From an uncultured Candidatus Entotheonella sp. (lineage in GTDB: Bacteria > Tectomicrobia > Entotheonellia > Entotheonellales > Entotheonellaceae): a stretch of 64,000 nt of DNA. The notes under the pieces were generated by a model. That model had not been told where the DNA came from, ran no database searches, and worked only from the letters and a program-made list of their open reading frames with translations. Below, in pieces: positions 7,475 through 15,238 of the stretch (positions are counted from its first letter, which is position 1; the number at the start of each line of letters is the position of its first letter). Location: assembly GCA_951828535.1 (NCBI GenBank), contig OX639990.1, forward strand, positions 3,521,300-3,585,299. Direction: 5' to 3'. The position numbers were made by a program, and so were the translations under genes.

Positions 7475-9329
7475 ACCCGCCTGCTGTCGCAGCCAAGCCG
7501 TATTCCTCAATCTGCTCGTCGAACGCTTCGAACACCTGCTGGCGCAGGTCGTGCATGAACTCCGGCGTTACGAAGTGGGGCAGTTGCACGTGCGGGTTGT
7601 TCTGGTACGAGCGGGCGGGGAGGACGTAGTCGTCCAGGGTGGCGCCTTGTTTGCGTTCCAAAAGCAGGCCGCGCAGGTAGGTGCGCTGGGTGGCGTGCAT
7701 GAGGTCGGCGGTGGTCACCTCGACGCCGAACAGGCTGCGGAAGGACGGCTCGATGACGGCGTCCGGGGTGCCGGCGAATTTGCACAGGCCCAGAAGGTCG
7801 TCGCGGGTGTAGTAGATGCCCTTGTTGACGATGGCGTCCACCCAGTAGTCAAGCTCGGTTCGGCCCTCGAAAACGAGCAGCAGGAAGGTACGCATCGACA
7901 TGTGGCCGCCGGCGATGGCGAACGGGTAGCCGGGATTGGTTTCCGGCAGGTAGGCGGGCAGTTCCAGGCCCTTGCAGTGCATGGCGTAGTCGGTTTCGCC
8001 GAGGGCTTCTGAGAGGCGTTTGACGCCCAGGCCGATCTCCGGGCACCCGCCGGCCGCGGCTTGGCGGATGACGTCGCAGGTGGCGGCGAAATCGCCGAAG
8101 CTCAGGCCGCCGAGAATGGCTTGTTCGGGGTGCTGGCGGTTGTAATCCATGGCATAGCCGAGCGTCACGCCAAGGCTGATGGAGTCGAAGCCCAGTTGAT
8201 CGACCAACTCGACGAGGTCCAGCGCCTGCTGCTGATCGTAGATGCCGAGGTTGATGGTCATCAGGTCGAGCGGCTCGTAATCGAATTTGGCGTAAAACTT
8301 GCCGGCCCTGCGGCGCCCGTTGCTCTCGTCGACGTCATAGATGTTCTTGTGGCAGGCGATACCGCACTGGAAGCACGACTCGTCCTTGATGAGGTACGGC
8401 TCCTCCATGGAACTGCGGTACAGGCTGGCAGGCGAGTCGTCGCCCTGCGGCCAGAAATTGGTTTCCGGCAGGGCGCCCAGGGGGTGCAGACCCGCGACGT
8501 TACGCCAGGTGCCGCCGGCGCCGTTGGCCTTCTTGGCGTCGCGGTAGTTGCGCGAGCCCTCGCCGCGGCTGATTTCCTTGTTGGCGTCCCGCACCTCGGC
8601 GGCTAGCTTGCCGCGTTTCAGGTCGGGCGCCTGGGCCACCACGGCCAGCAGGTTCTTCGAGCCCATGACGCTGCCCATGCCGCCGCGTCCGGCAAACCTG
8701 GGCTTACACTGCCGCGATTGCAACTGATTGACCGTGCTGCAGGCGATCGCCGCGTAGGCGTTGTGCTGCCAGTTTTCGCCCGCCGGCCCCAGCGCCGCCA
8801 CGTGCGCGTCGGCATGGCGGTCGGCGAGTTGCATGATCTTGTCATGCGTCGTTTGTCCGACGAGGTCGCCGGCGTCTTCCAGCGACAAGCTCAGGTTGCC
8901 GTTATCGTTGCGGATCAGCAGATAGACGGGCCGCGCCGCCCGCCCGACGAACACCACTTCGTCCACGCCCGCGGCGAGCATCTTGGTGCCGAATTTGCCG
9001 GAGGCCGTCGACCACATGGCGAGCGGTTGGCCGTCGTTGGCTGCCTTGAGCGGGCTGTAGGCGGAGAAGAACACGCGCAGGCCGGTCATGAGTTCCGTGC
9101 CGGAGAAGACGCCGAGGTTCATGATCAGTGGCGCCGCGGGTGCGTAGGCGTCGCTCACGTCGTGCTCAGCCAGGGATTTGAAGGCGCGTCCGATGCCGCC
9201 GAGGAAGTCTTCCACGTCCGCGCAGGCGACCTCCTCTTGCTCGATTCGCGCCTCTCCGAGATCGATGCGCACACGCCGAAAACGGTAATCGGTAAGCTGT
9301 TTGGGGTCGCTGGTGACTGAAGTTTGCAT
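7473..9329 (-). CDS. Aldehyde ferredoxin oxidoreductase (tungsten/molybdopterin)
   Basis: About 618 residues from ATG 9329; the longer open frame to 9500 runs into the divergent promoter region. The family motif AGRGGMGSVMGSKNLLAVV and the [4Fe-4S] site CFQCGIAC (C-x2-C-x3-C, near residues 319-326), with a last Cys in LLGLCKFAG, are present. These proteins oxidise aldehydes or related carbonyls with ferredoxin, using a bis-pterin tungsten or molybdenum cofactor. It is transcribed divergently from an HpcH/HpaI aldolase across 155 bp, so the two may act in one pathway: the aldolase releasing or using an aldehyde and AOR oxidising it. The substrate cannot be read from sequence. Confidence 0.9.
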   Translation of the reverse strand: MQTSVTSDPKQLTDYRFRRVRIDLGEARIEQEEVACADVEDFLGGIGRAFKSLAEHDVSDAYAPAAPLIMNLGVFSGTELMTGLRVFFSAYSPLKAANDGQPLAMWSTASGKFGTKMLAAGVDEVVFVGRAARPVYLLIRNDNGNLSLSLEDAGDLVGQTTHDKIMQLADRHADAHVAALGPAGENWQHNAYAAIACSTVNQLQSRQCKPRFAGRGGMGSVMGSKNLLAVVAQAPDLKRGKLAAEVRDANKEISRGEGSRNYRDAKKANGAGGTWRNVAGLHPLGALPETNFWPQGDDSPASLYRSSMEEPYLIKDESCFQCGIACHKNIYDVDESNGRRRAGKFYAKFDYEPLDLMTINLGIYDQQQALDLVELVDQLGFDSISLGVTLGYAMDYNRQHPEQAILGGLSFGDFAATCDVIRQAAAGGCPEIGLGVKRLSEALGETDYAMHCKGLELPAYLPETNPGYPFAIAGGHMSMRTFLLLVFEGRTELDYWVDAIVNKGIYYTRDDLLGLCKFAGTPDAVIEPSFRSLFGVEVTTADLMHATQRTYLRGLLLERKQGATLDDYVLPARSYQNNPHVQLPHFVTPEFMHDLRQQVFEAFDEQIEEYGLAATAGG

Positions 9330-9353
9330 CGTATATGATTCTCCCTGAAATAC

Positions 9354-9366
9354 GTGAGCGGATAAC
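9354..9366. promoter_or_regulatory. lac-operator-like half between divergent AOR and aldolase genes
   Basis: GTGAGCGGATAAC lies in the 155-bp gap between the AOR start (9329) and the aldolase start (9485). It is identical to the 13-base core of the E. coli lacO1 operator. With flanks it reads ACGTGAGCGGATAACGT, a pseudo-palindrome. A LacI/GalR-family regulator site is possible by similarity and placement; no such regulator is in the window. It may be chance. Confidence 0.3.
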
Positions 9367-9484
9367 GTGGCGGGACCCGCTTGCCCGCCGCCCCATTTTG
9401 TACGCTTTCCTGCCGCTCCCGTCAAACCGCGTCGCGTGCCGCCCTGCGACATTGCCAGAATCAGAGCAAGGAGAAACCGAACCG

Positions 9485-10276
9485 ATGCGCGAGAACACAC
9501 TGAAAGCGATCTGGGCGCGCGGCGATGCCGTCGTCAACGGTTGGCTGTCGATCCCCAGCGCTTTCTCCGCCGAGATCATGGCCCACCAGGGGTTCGATTC
9601 GCTGACCGTCGACATGCAACACGGTGTTGTCGACTACCAGACCGCCGTCACCATGCTACAGGCGGTGTCCACCACCAGCACCATCCCCCTGGCGCGCGTC
9701 GCCTGGAACGATCCGGCGCTGTTGATGAAAATCCTCGATGCCGGCGTCTACGGCGTCATCTGCCCGATGGTCAGCACCGTCGAGCAGGCCGAAGCCATGG
9801 TGAAAGCCTGCAAATACCCGCCGCAGGGCTATCGCAGCTGGGGGCCGGTGCGCGCCTCCATATACGCGGGGGCGGATTACGGCGACCATGCCAACGACGA
9901 CGTGCTGGTCATGCCAATGATCGAAACCGCCGAAGCGCTCGAAAACCTCGACGCCATCCTGCAGGTGCCCGGCATTGACGCGGTCTACGTCGGCCCCTCG
10001 GATCTGAGCCTGGCTCTGGGCTACAAGCCGCGTCTGGATCAGGACGAGCCCGCGGTGGTCGAGGCGCTGCGGCGCATCGTTTCCGCCTGCAAGAAGTACG
10101 GCGTCATCGCCGGCCTGCACAACAACACGCCGCAATACGCCCTCAAGATGATCGAAGAGGGGTTCCAGTTCGTCACCATCGCGTCGGAAAGCCGCTTCAT
10201 GGCCGCCAAGGCGGCCGAGGAAGTCGCCGTCATGCGGCAGGGCAACGTGAAGGCCGGCGCTATTCCGGCATACTGA
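9485..10276 (+). CDS. HpcH/HpaI aldolase family protein
   Basis: 263 residues from ATG 9485, with AAGGAGAAA upstream. A class II pyruvate-type aldolase fold is shown by SLTVDMQHGVVDY, PLARVAWNDPALLMKILDAG, the GYRSWGPVRAS loop, MPMIETAEALEN (metal Glu) and YVGPSDLSLALGY (metal Asp). Family members cleave 2-keto-3-hydroxy acids to pyruvate or glyoxylate plus an aldehyde. Placement opposite an aldehyde oxidoreductase fits an aldehyde product. The exact substrate is unknown. Confidence 0.88.
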   Translation: MRENTLKAIWARGDAVVNGWLSIPSAFSAEIMAHQGFDSLTVDMQHGVVDYQTAVTMLQAVSTTSTIPLARVAWNDPALLMKILDAGVYGVICPMVSTVEQAEAMVKACKYPPQGYRSWGPVRASIYAGADYGDHANDDVLVMPMIETAEALENLDAILQVPGIDAVYVGPSDLSLALGYKPRLDQDEPAVVEALRRIVSACKKYGVIAGLHNNTPQYALKMIEEGFQFVTIASESRFMAAKAAEEVAVMRQGNVKAGAIPAY

Positions 10277-10340
10277 GGCCCGCCGCTCATCCGTCACGAC
10301 CCTGTGAGGCGTGATGAAAATGACAATTGCCCGGCGGCAA

Positions 10341-10440
10341 TTCCCTCCCTCCTTTGCGGGGGAGGGCTAGGGAGAGGGGCTGCTTACCTTGCTCCGGTTC
10401 CCCCTCACCCCGACCCTCTCCCGCCAGGGGAGAGGGGGAA
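10341..10440. repeat. Palindromic intergenic repeats, CCCTCACCC/CCCTCTCCC family
   Basis: Two imperfect hairpins lie back to back between the aldolase and LLM genes. Arms read CCCTCACCCCGACCCTCTCC facing GGGGAGAGGG, and CCCTCCCTCC facing GGAGGG. Relatives occur at about 11624-11725, 16799-16845, 29765-29820 and 53555-53600, always in gaps between genes. REP-like dispersed element. Confidence 0.75.
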
Positions 10441-10494
10441 AAGACCTGTTCAAGGCATTTTGAGTGGCATTAAATTTCCGTAAGGAGGCACGCC

Positions 10495-11607
10495 ATGCAC
10501 GTGGGTTACGCACCGCTTTTCCAGAATCCCGGTAACGCCCTGTCGGACGCTGAGGTCTACGCCCAGGAACTGCGGCTCGCCGAAATGGCCGAGCCCCTCG
10601 GGTTCGACTCTGTGTGGTCGGTAGAGCACCATTTCACCGATTACACCATGTGCCCGGACGTGCTGCAGTTTCTCTCCTACATGGCCGGCAAGACGCAGCG
10701 CGTCAAGCTGGGGTCGATGGTCGTGGTGCTGCCATGGCACGATCCGGTGCGGGTGGCCGAGCAGATCGTGATGCTCGATCACCTGTCAGGCGGGCGCGTC
10801 ATCCTGGGCCTTGGCCGCGGCCTGGCGCGGGTGGAGTACGAAGGGTTTCGGATCGACCAGAACGAAGGCCGGCAGCGCTTCGTCGAATATGCCGAGCTGG
10901 TGCTGCAGGGGCTGGAGCGGGGTTACGTGGAAGGCGGCGAAACGCTGCAGCAGCCGCGCCGCGATCTGCGCCCGTACCCGATGCGCTCTTTCCGGGGCCG
11001 TACCTTCGCGGCGGCGGTGTCGCCTGAATCGATGCCCATCATGGCGCGTCTCGGCGTCGGCCTGCTGGTGATTCCGCAAAAACCGTGGGACGTCGTCGAG
11101 CAGGACTTCGCCGTCTACACCCAGGTCTACCGCGAGGAGAACGGCTGCGAGCCGCCGCAACCCTTCTGCGGCGGGTTCTTCTTCGTCGATGAAAACGCCG
11201 ACCGTGCCGAGGAGCTGGCGCACAAATACATCGGCGGCTATTACCACACCGTCATGCGGCATTACGAAATGACCGCCGAGCATTTCGGCACCCACAAGGG
11301 CTACGAGTTCTACCGCAACGTCGGCCGCTACATCGGGCGCCACGGCACGGACGGCGCGGCGCGCGACTTCACCAAGCTGATGCCGTGGGGCACGCCGCAG
11401 CAGGTGCTCGACAAACTGGCACTGATCCGCGATAAGATCGACATGAACGGCATCATGTGTCACTTCGGCTTTGCCGGCATGCCGTACGACGAGGCCGAGC
11501 GCAACATGCAATGCTTCGTGCGGCACGTCCTGCCCGAATTGAAATCGTGGGAGACCACGCCCCTGAACGAGCCCGCCCCGCTCGCCGGAGCGGCGCCGGC
11601 AGCCTGA
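10495..11607 (+). CDS. LLM-class flavin-dependent oxidoreductase
   Basis: 370 residues with bacterial luciferase-like features: LAEMAEPLGFDSVWSVEHHF, VKLGSMVVVLPWHDPVRVAEQ, the family signature DHLSGGRVILGLGRGLARVEY, and a C-terminal MPWGTPQQVLDKLALIRDKI block. TIM-barrel enzymes of this group use reduced F420 or FMN to oxidise small organic molecules such as alkanes or sulfonates. AAGGAGG lies just before the ATG. It stands alone between repeat-filled gaps. The C-terminus is Ala/Pro-rich and probably disordered. Confidence 0.85.
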   Translation: MHVGYAPLFQNPGNALSDAEVYAQELRLAEMAEPLGFDSVWSVEHHFTDYTMCPDVLQFLSYMAGKTQRVKLGSMVVVLPWHDPVRVAEQIVMLDHLSGGRVILGLGRGLARVEYEGFRIDQNEGRQRFVEYAELVLQGLERGYVEGGETLQQPRRDLRPYPMRSFRGRTFAAAVSPESMPIMARLGVGLLVIPQKPWDVVEQDFAVYTQVYREENGCEPPQPFCGGFFFVDENADRAEELAHKYIGGYYHTVMRHYEMTAEHFGTHKGYEFYRNVGRYIGRHGTDGAARDFTKLMPWGTPQQVLDKLALIRDKIDMNGIMCHFGFAGMPYDEAERNMQCFVRHVLPELKSWETTPLNEPAPLAGAAPAA

Positions 11608-11623
11608 TGAAGGGGTTGTCAAA

Positions 11624-11725
11624 ATTCCCTCTCCACACGGGAGAGGGTCAGGGTGAGGGTTACTCTGGGTTGCCGTCAGGCATGCTTCCCCCGTCCCAGC
11701 CTTCCCCCGAGGGAGAAGGAGCTTT
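11624..11725. repeat. Palindromic intergenic repeat, CCCTCTCC family
   Basis: CCCTCTCCACACGGGAGAGGG is followed by CAGGGTGAGGG, then a second weaker inverted pair (CCTTCCCCCGAGGGAGAAGG). It fills the space between the LLM gene and purC. Same family as the elements at 10341-10440 and 53555-53600. Confidence 0.7.
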
Positions 11726-11746
11726 GGCAAAGGAGTTGAACGAGAG

Positions 11747-12628
11747 ATGAATACGCTTTTCGAGTCTGACCTGCATTCCCTGAAGCGCCTGCGCCAAGGC
11801 AAGGTGCGCGACATTTATGAGGTCGATGACGAGCATCTGCTGATCGTGGCGTCCGACCGCTTGTCGGCCTTTGACGTGGTGCTGCCGACGCCCATTCCCG
11901 ACAAGGGTGGCATCCTGACCCGCATGTCCAACTTCTGGTTCGCGCGCACGGCGTCTGTGGTGCCCAACCATCTGAGCGGCGTGCGGGTGGACGACGTGCT
12001 AAGCGCCGAGGAGGTTGCGCAGGTGGGCGACCGCGCCGTGGTGGTGCGCCGTTTGGCGCCGCTGCCGGTGGAGGCCATCGTGCGCGGTTACATAACCGGG
12101 TCGGCGTGGTCCGAATACAAACGGCAGGGCACGGTGTGCGGCCTGCCGCTGCCGGCCGGGCTGCAGGAGTCGGAGCAGTTCCCGGAGCCGATCTTCACGC
12201 CTTCGACGAAGGCGCCGGAGGGCGAGCACGACCTCAACATTTCGTTCGATGAGATGTGCGGGGTGTTGGGGGGCGACACTCGGTTGGCCGAGCGGATTCG
12301 GGATACCAGCCTGCGGGTGTACCAGGAGGCTGCGGCCTATGCGCTGGAGCGCGGCATCATCATCGCCGACACCAAATTCGAGCTGGCCCTGATGGACGAC
12401 GAACTGGTTCTGATCGACGAGATACTGACGCCCGATTCATCGCGTTTCTGGCCGCTGGAGCACTACGCGGCGGGACGTGGGCAGCCGAGCTTCGACAAGC
12501 AATACGTGCGCGATTACCTCAGCAGCACCGGCTGGAACAAGACGCCGCCGGCGCCGCAACTGCCCGCCGAGATCGTCACGCAGACCGCCGAGAAATACCG
12601 CGACGCCCTGCGCCTACTCACGGCGTAG
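11747..12628 (+). CDS. purC: Phosphoribosylaminoimidazole-succinocarboxamide synthase
   Basis: SAICAR synthetase of purine synthesis: CAIR + Asp + ATP to SAICAR. 293 residues, the longer eukaryote-like bacterial form. Motifs: LRQGKVRDIYEVDDEHLLIVASDRLSAFD (nucleotide-binding N-terminal sheet), EAIVRGYITGSAWSEY, GEHDLNISFDEM and ADTKFELALMDDELVLIDEILTPDSSRFW. All family blocks are intact. Preceding bases AACGAGAG offer a weak ribosome site. The neighbours do not share the pathway. Confidence 0.95.
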   Translation: MNTLFESDLHSLKRLRQGKVRDIYEVDDEHLLIVASDRLSAFDVVLPTPIPDKGGILTRMSNFWFARTASVVPNHLSGVRVDDVLSAEEVAQVGDRAVVVRRLAPLPVEAIVRGYITGSAWSEYKRQGTVCGLPLPAGLQESEQFPEPIFTPSTKAPEGEHDLNISFDEMCGVLGGDTRLAERIRDTSLRVYQEAAAYALERGIIIADTKFELALMDDELVLIDEILTPDSSRFWPLEHYAAGRGQPSFDKQYVRDYLSSTGWNKTPPAPQLPAEIVTQTAEKYRDALRLLTA

Positions 12629-12643
12629 GGTTTCCTATACAGG

Positions 12644-12787
12644 TCAACGACACACTTCGCCGCGGCGACAGATTTTCGTGACAAGGTTACGGGCCATTGA
12701 GTCGTCGATTTCGTAAACGGGGCGGTAGGAGCCGCTGCGAAGCCGATGAACCTGTTGCCATCTCGGAGTGCGGCGTCTGATACCGGG
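12644..12787 (-). pseudogene. RelE/ParE-type toxin remnant
   Basis: The minus-strand frame ending at TGA 12644-12646 reads RWQQVHRLRSGSYRPVYEI, then DDSMARNLVTKICRRGEVCR. This matches the C-terminal half of RelE/ParE toxins (family pattern W.R.R.G.YRV.YEIDD......V..RREVY). The N-terminal half and a start codon are missing. It lies in the gap between purC and hicB and adds to a cluster of damaged toxin genes. The frame is short, so the call depends on the pattern match. Confidence 0.6.
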
Positions 12788-12807
12788 AGACAACCGGAGG
12801 TTACGTT

Positions 12808-13020
12808 ATGACCGAGATCATCTTCGAGGTCACCGAGGACGAGGCGGACGGGGGATATTCGGCCAGCGGCCTGGGCTACGGACTGCACACCGAGGGCGAA
12901 TCGCTGAAAGAAATCCGCCATAACGTCAAGGAAGCCTTTGACTACTACTTCGACGAGACCGTGACCCGACCCAAATTGATTCGCCTGCTCTTCGTGCGCG
13001 ACGAGGTTCTGGAGGCATGA
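12808..13020 (+). CDS. hicB: HicB-like antitoxin
   Basis: 70 residues with the small HicB fold: IIFEVTEDEADGGYSASGLG, then YGLHTEGESLKEIRHNVKEA and FDYYFDE. This short form is often mis-annotated as a 2-oxoisovalerate dehydrogenase subunit. CGGAGG lies about ten bases before the ATG. The stop overlaps the hicA ATG (ATGA), a coupled hicB-hicA order. Because hicA is frameshifted, HicB is probably an orphan; the short form lacks an obvious DNA-binding domain. Confidence 0.8.
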   Translation: MTEIIFEVTEDEADGGYSASGLGYGLHTEGESLKEIRHNVKEAFDYYFDETVTRPKLIRLLFVRDEVLEA

Positions 13021-13283
13021 AGTTGCCCGCGACTTGAGCGGCGCCAGCCTGGAGGCTTCACGTCGATGCTTGGGCTACGAAACCGTGCGGCAGCGGGACT
13101 CTCCCGTGCGGATCACGACGCAGACCAACGGTGAACGTCATGAAGTTATCCCCCTGCACAGCCCGATTGGGGCGAAGACCCTGTCCAAGCATTCTGAAGA
13201 GCATTGCCCAGCGCCATGCCATGAGCGTCGAGGAACTCCTTTGTCATCTAACGACCAAGCTCAGCCGCGGACAAACCGCGTAG
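13017..13283 (+). pseudogene. hicA: hicA toxin, frameshifted
   Basis: Three frames stitch into a recognisable HicA. ATG 13017 gives MKLP and then a stop at 13035. Restoring one C in the CCC run at 13026-13028 gives MKLPRDLSG, and the next frame reads RCLGYETVRQRDSPVRITTQ, TNGERHEVIPLHSPIGAKTL. A second shift near 13185-13188 restores the first frame for SILKSIAQRHAMSVEELLCH, ending at TAG 13281. Both shifts are single-base events, so either the gene is dead or the sequence has two errors. HicA is a dsRBD-like mRNA interferase; the usual GSHxR His is replaced (RDSPVR), a further sign of decay. The 3' end runs into an attC-like site. Confidence 0.75.
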
Positions 13284-13317
13284 CGGGTTGACCGTTGGCT
13301 GCAGCGCCGTGTTATGC
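13246..13317 (-). other. attC-like recombination site 1 (after the PIN/antitoxin cassette)
   Basis: On the minus strand: R'' box GCATAAC (its TAA is the antitoxin stop codon), 5-base spacer ACGGC, L'' GCTGCAGCC, a hairpin centred on AACCCGCTACGCGGTTT, L' GGCTGAGC, 6-base spacer, R' box GTTAGAT (perfect GTTRRRY). L'' pairs with L' except for one extra G, the extrahelical base typical of attC. Length is 72 bp. R'' is the exact complement of GTTATGC, which starts this cassette at site 2, as integron cassette boundaries require. Confidence 0.7.
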
Positions 13318-13482
13318 CGCGGGAGGTTTGACACGCTTCGGTGGGCGAGTGATCGGCTTTTGGCCACTTGCTTTCTGCTGCCGCCTCAACGCCTCCCCGA
13401 TGGCCTTGATGTCATAGTTGAAGCGTCGAGCAAGCTCTTCGCGCCTACTCCGGGTTTCTTCGACGATTGGGTCTTTCCACAT
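13312..13482 (-). CDS. Antitoxin-like partner of the cassette PIN toxin
   Basis: 56 residues from ATG 13482: MWKDPIVEETRSRREELARR, FNYDIKAIGEALRRQQKASG, then a basic Pro-rich tail. It matches small proteins (MW.DPIVEEVR..RDEHAARFNYDL..I) encoded next to PIN-domain toxins in many genomes. It overlaps the 3' end of the PIN gene by 38 bases, so it is co-expressed, with toxin first. Its TAA stop lies inside the attC R'' box, a common design for integron cassette genes. No DNA-binding motif is obvious. Confidence 0.7.
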   Translation of the reverse strand: MWKDPIVEETRSRREELARRFNYDIKAIGEALRRQQKASGQKPITRPPKRVKPPAA

Positions 13483-13957
13483 TGTCCTGTGCCTCGATAA
13501 GTTGCAGTGGTGTACAGATCGTCGGCGGAATGACACCGAACTCTACGCACGCAGCATTGATCTGCGGCTGCATGAAGGGGTTGGCAATGTGTGCGCAGTT
13601 CCACGTCAAGAGGATATCGATGCCATTGGCCGCAGCTAGACCAATGTGCAGAGCGTCAAGTGCAGCCTTTTGGGGCAGCGCCATGGCTGAAAGCAGCGCA
13701 TCCGCCAGAGCTTCTGCCTCCTCCGTCGTCGCGAGGATCGGCAGGCCAGCAAGAAGCACCCCCCGATGGGCGGCGGCGGTTGGATCACCGGCTGCGCACT
13801 CCGCAACGACAACGTCTGAAACGAAGAGTTCGCATTCGCCACGGCGCGTCTCCCACCAGTCTCGTGTCACCTGTTGATTTCCGGCAACTACCAGGTCGCG
13901 ACTCGGACGCGCCGTCAAATAGCTGATTACGCTGGATTTGAGGTAAATGCTCTTCAT
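13445..13957 (-). CDS. PIN-domain toxin with altered first acidic residue
   Basis: 170 residues from ATG 13957 (ATG 13969 also possible). MKSIYLKSSVISYLTARPSR, DLVVAGNQQVTRDWWETRRG, then ELFVSDVVVAECAAGDP and ALDALHIGLAAANGIDILLTWN match a VapC-like PIN family with N-terminus YLETSVISYLTARPSRDL. The first metal-binding acid (Glu) is Lys7 here, codon AAA instead of GAA, one transition. The other acids (Glu in VVVAECAAG, Asp in ALDALHI) remain. Nuclease activity is probably weak or lost. The gene and its antitoxin form one cassette between two attC-like sites. Confidence 0.75.
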   Translation of the reverse strand: MKSIYLKSSVISYLTARPSRDLVVAGNQQVTRDWWETRRGECELFVSDVVVAECAAGDPTAAAHRGVLLAGLPILATTEEAEALADALLSAMALPQKAALDALHIGLAAANGIDILLTWNCAHIANPFMQPQINAACVEFGVIPPTICTPLQLIEAQDNVERPNRRRNPE

Positions 13958-13996
13958 CTTACGTAGCATGGAGGGATACTTGTCGGTTGGCGAGCG

Positions 13997-14063
13997 GCAT
14001 AACGTTGCCTTCAGTGGAGCCAGTGGCGTTAGAGACTGCTTCCGCTGGAAGATCTTGTTATTA
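13997..14063 (-). other. attC-like recombination site 2 (after the Nudix-like gene)
   Basis: On the minus strand: R'' TAATAAC containing the TAA stop of the Nudix-like gene, 5-base spacer AAGAT, L'' CTTCCAG, a 30-base central region, L' CTGAAG, 5-base spacer GCAAC, R' GTTATGC. L'' and L' pair with one extra C in L''. Size (67 bp), spacing and stop-codon overlap match site 1. Its R' box departs from GTTRRRY at one position, but it is the exact complement of the R'' of site 1. The two sites therefore bracket one cassette in the same orientation. Confidence 0.6.
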
Positions 14064-15221
14064 TTGTATTTGCATATTCTTTTGCCATAATGCCAAGGCA
14101 CTTAATAACGGCAAGGACATTGAATCGGCATGTTTATTAAGTAATGCGTCCATATTTTTTCTAAAGACGTATTTCTGATCATCATCTGGGTTATCATTAA
14201 AGACGTCTCCGCCAAAATGCCAAAATATTAACTTTGAGGATTCCCATTTGTCTTTGGCATTCCTTCGTAGGCTACGTACTTTACCTTGATCCAAATTGGT
14301 TTGAGCCATAAAAAACATTTCAGGCTTTCCGCCTCTCAATAATTCCCTTGTAATTCCCAGAAACTTTACAGAATCTGGATTAATGTCTTCATTATGAATG
14401 TGCAATTCCTCTTTTGACTCGCGAAGGAAAGGAAATGTTCCGGAACCTCCATCGGCAAGCCTGAAATCATCTGCCTCAAAAGAGCCAGACGATGGCGCCC
14501 CCCACAATGACCCAAAAGCAACTACCTTCCTTGATCGTTTTTGAATAATTAGTTCACCATCGGCAGTAAATAATAGCGTATTAACACCAAGAGAATTGGC
14601 CAGTTTTGAACTTGCTAAGTCCTCCAGCCCTTTACTCTTACCATGCACACGATTGCGAATTGTGTCACCTTTATCTTTAATAGGAGCATCAAGGCACATG
14701 TGTGTTTTGCATACGGCGTTATATCTAACTGGTTGAATGCATAACTTGACTCCTTCTTCGTCTGAGGAAACACATTTTAACCGTGCTAGTTCCCCATCGG
14801 TATAACACTTTCGATGAGCACGCAGCATTCGCCTATAACTTCCAAAAAAATGTGCTGCCGCCGCCTCAAGCTCATCATCTAAAGTGAATGTTTTGTCTGA
14901 AAAAGACACCTTAATTTCATTAGGAGAAAATGCACGTAGGGAATTGTCGAATTCTATTGCAACTGGCAAGGTATGCAATTCAATGCCGTTTTTGATGTTT
15001 AGATAATTGAGGCGGCTTGAATCGTAAAGCGCGCGCATTAATTGTTCGTTTGGAGAAAGATAAAAATCTGGTCTTAGTTCTTTGGGCATCAAACGCACGA
15101 CAGCCAATTTGAGGGTTGAAACGGGTAATCCCACAAAAGAAATACCATCTTCCACTAATGCCTTTCCACCTTCTACAAATGCCCTTCTAAGCAACTCTGA
15201 CTTGTTACCAGGATTTGTCAT
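14061..15221 (-). CDS. AT-rich Nudix-like protein of unknown function
   Basis: 386 residues; base use is clearly richer in A/T than all neighbours, suggesting transfer. The N-terminal about 200 residues match nothing I recognise. The C-terminal part resembles a Nudix hydrolase: a strand with GELIIQKRSRKVVAFGSLWG, then RESKEELHI, which fits the REUxEExxU core of the Nudix box, though the upstream Gly and Glu spacing is imperfect. AAGGAG precedes the ATG, and an inverted repeat CTGATT-N4-AATCAG lies just upstream at 15239-15254. The stop codon sits in an attC-like site, so this appears to be an integron cassette. Candidate roles are nucleotide-derivative hydrolysis or phage defence; neither is shown. 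Confidence 0.6.
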   Translation of the reverse strand: MTNPGNKSELLRRAFVEGGKALVEDGISFVGLPVSTLKLAVVRLMPKELRPDFYLSPNEQLMRALYDSSRLNYLNIKNGIELHTLPVAIEFDNSLRAFSPNEIKVSFSDKTFTLDDELEAAAAHFFGSYRRMLRAHRKCYTDGELARLKCVSSDEEGVKLCIQPVRYNAVCKTHMCLDAPIKDKGDTIRNRVHGKSKGLEDLASSKLANSLGVNTLLFTADGELIIQKRSRKVVAFGSLWGAPSSGSFEADDFRLADGGSGTFPFLRESKEELHIHNEDINPDSVKFLGITRELLRGGKPEMFFMAQTNLDQGKVRSLRRNAKDKWESSKLIFWHFGGDVFNDNPDDDQKYVFRKNMDALLNKHADSMSLPLLSALALWQKNMQIQ

Positions 15222-15238
15222 TGAAATTACTCCTTAAT

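Noticed and set aside
12629-13016. A third attC-like site near the relE remnant or hicB
   Set aside because: No complement of the expected box GTTAGAT and no L''/L' pair could be found, so the far boundary of the neighbouring cassette is not supported.
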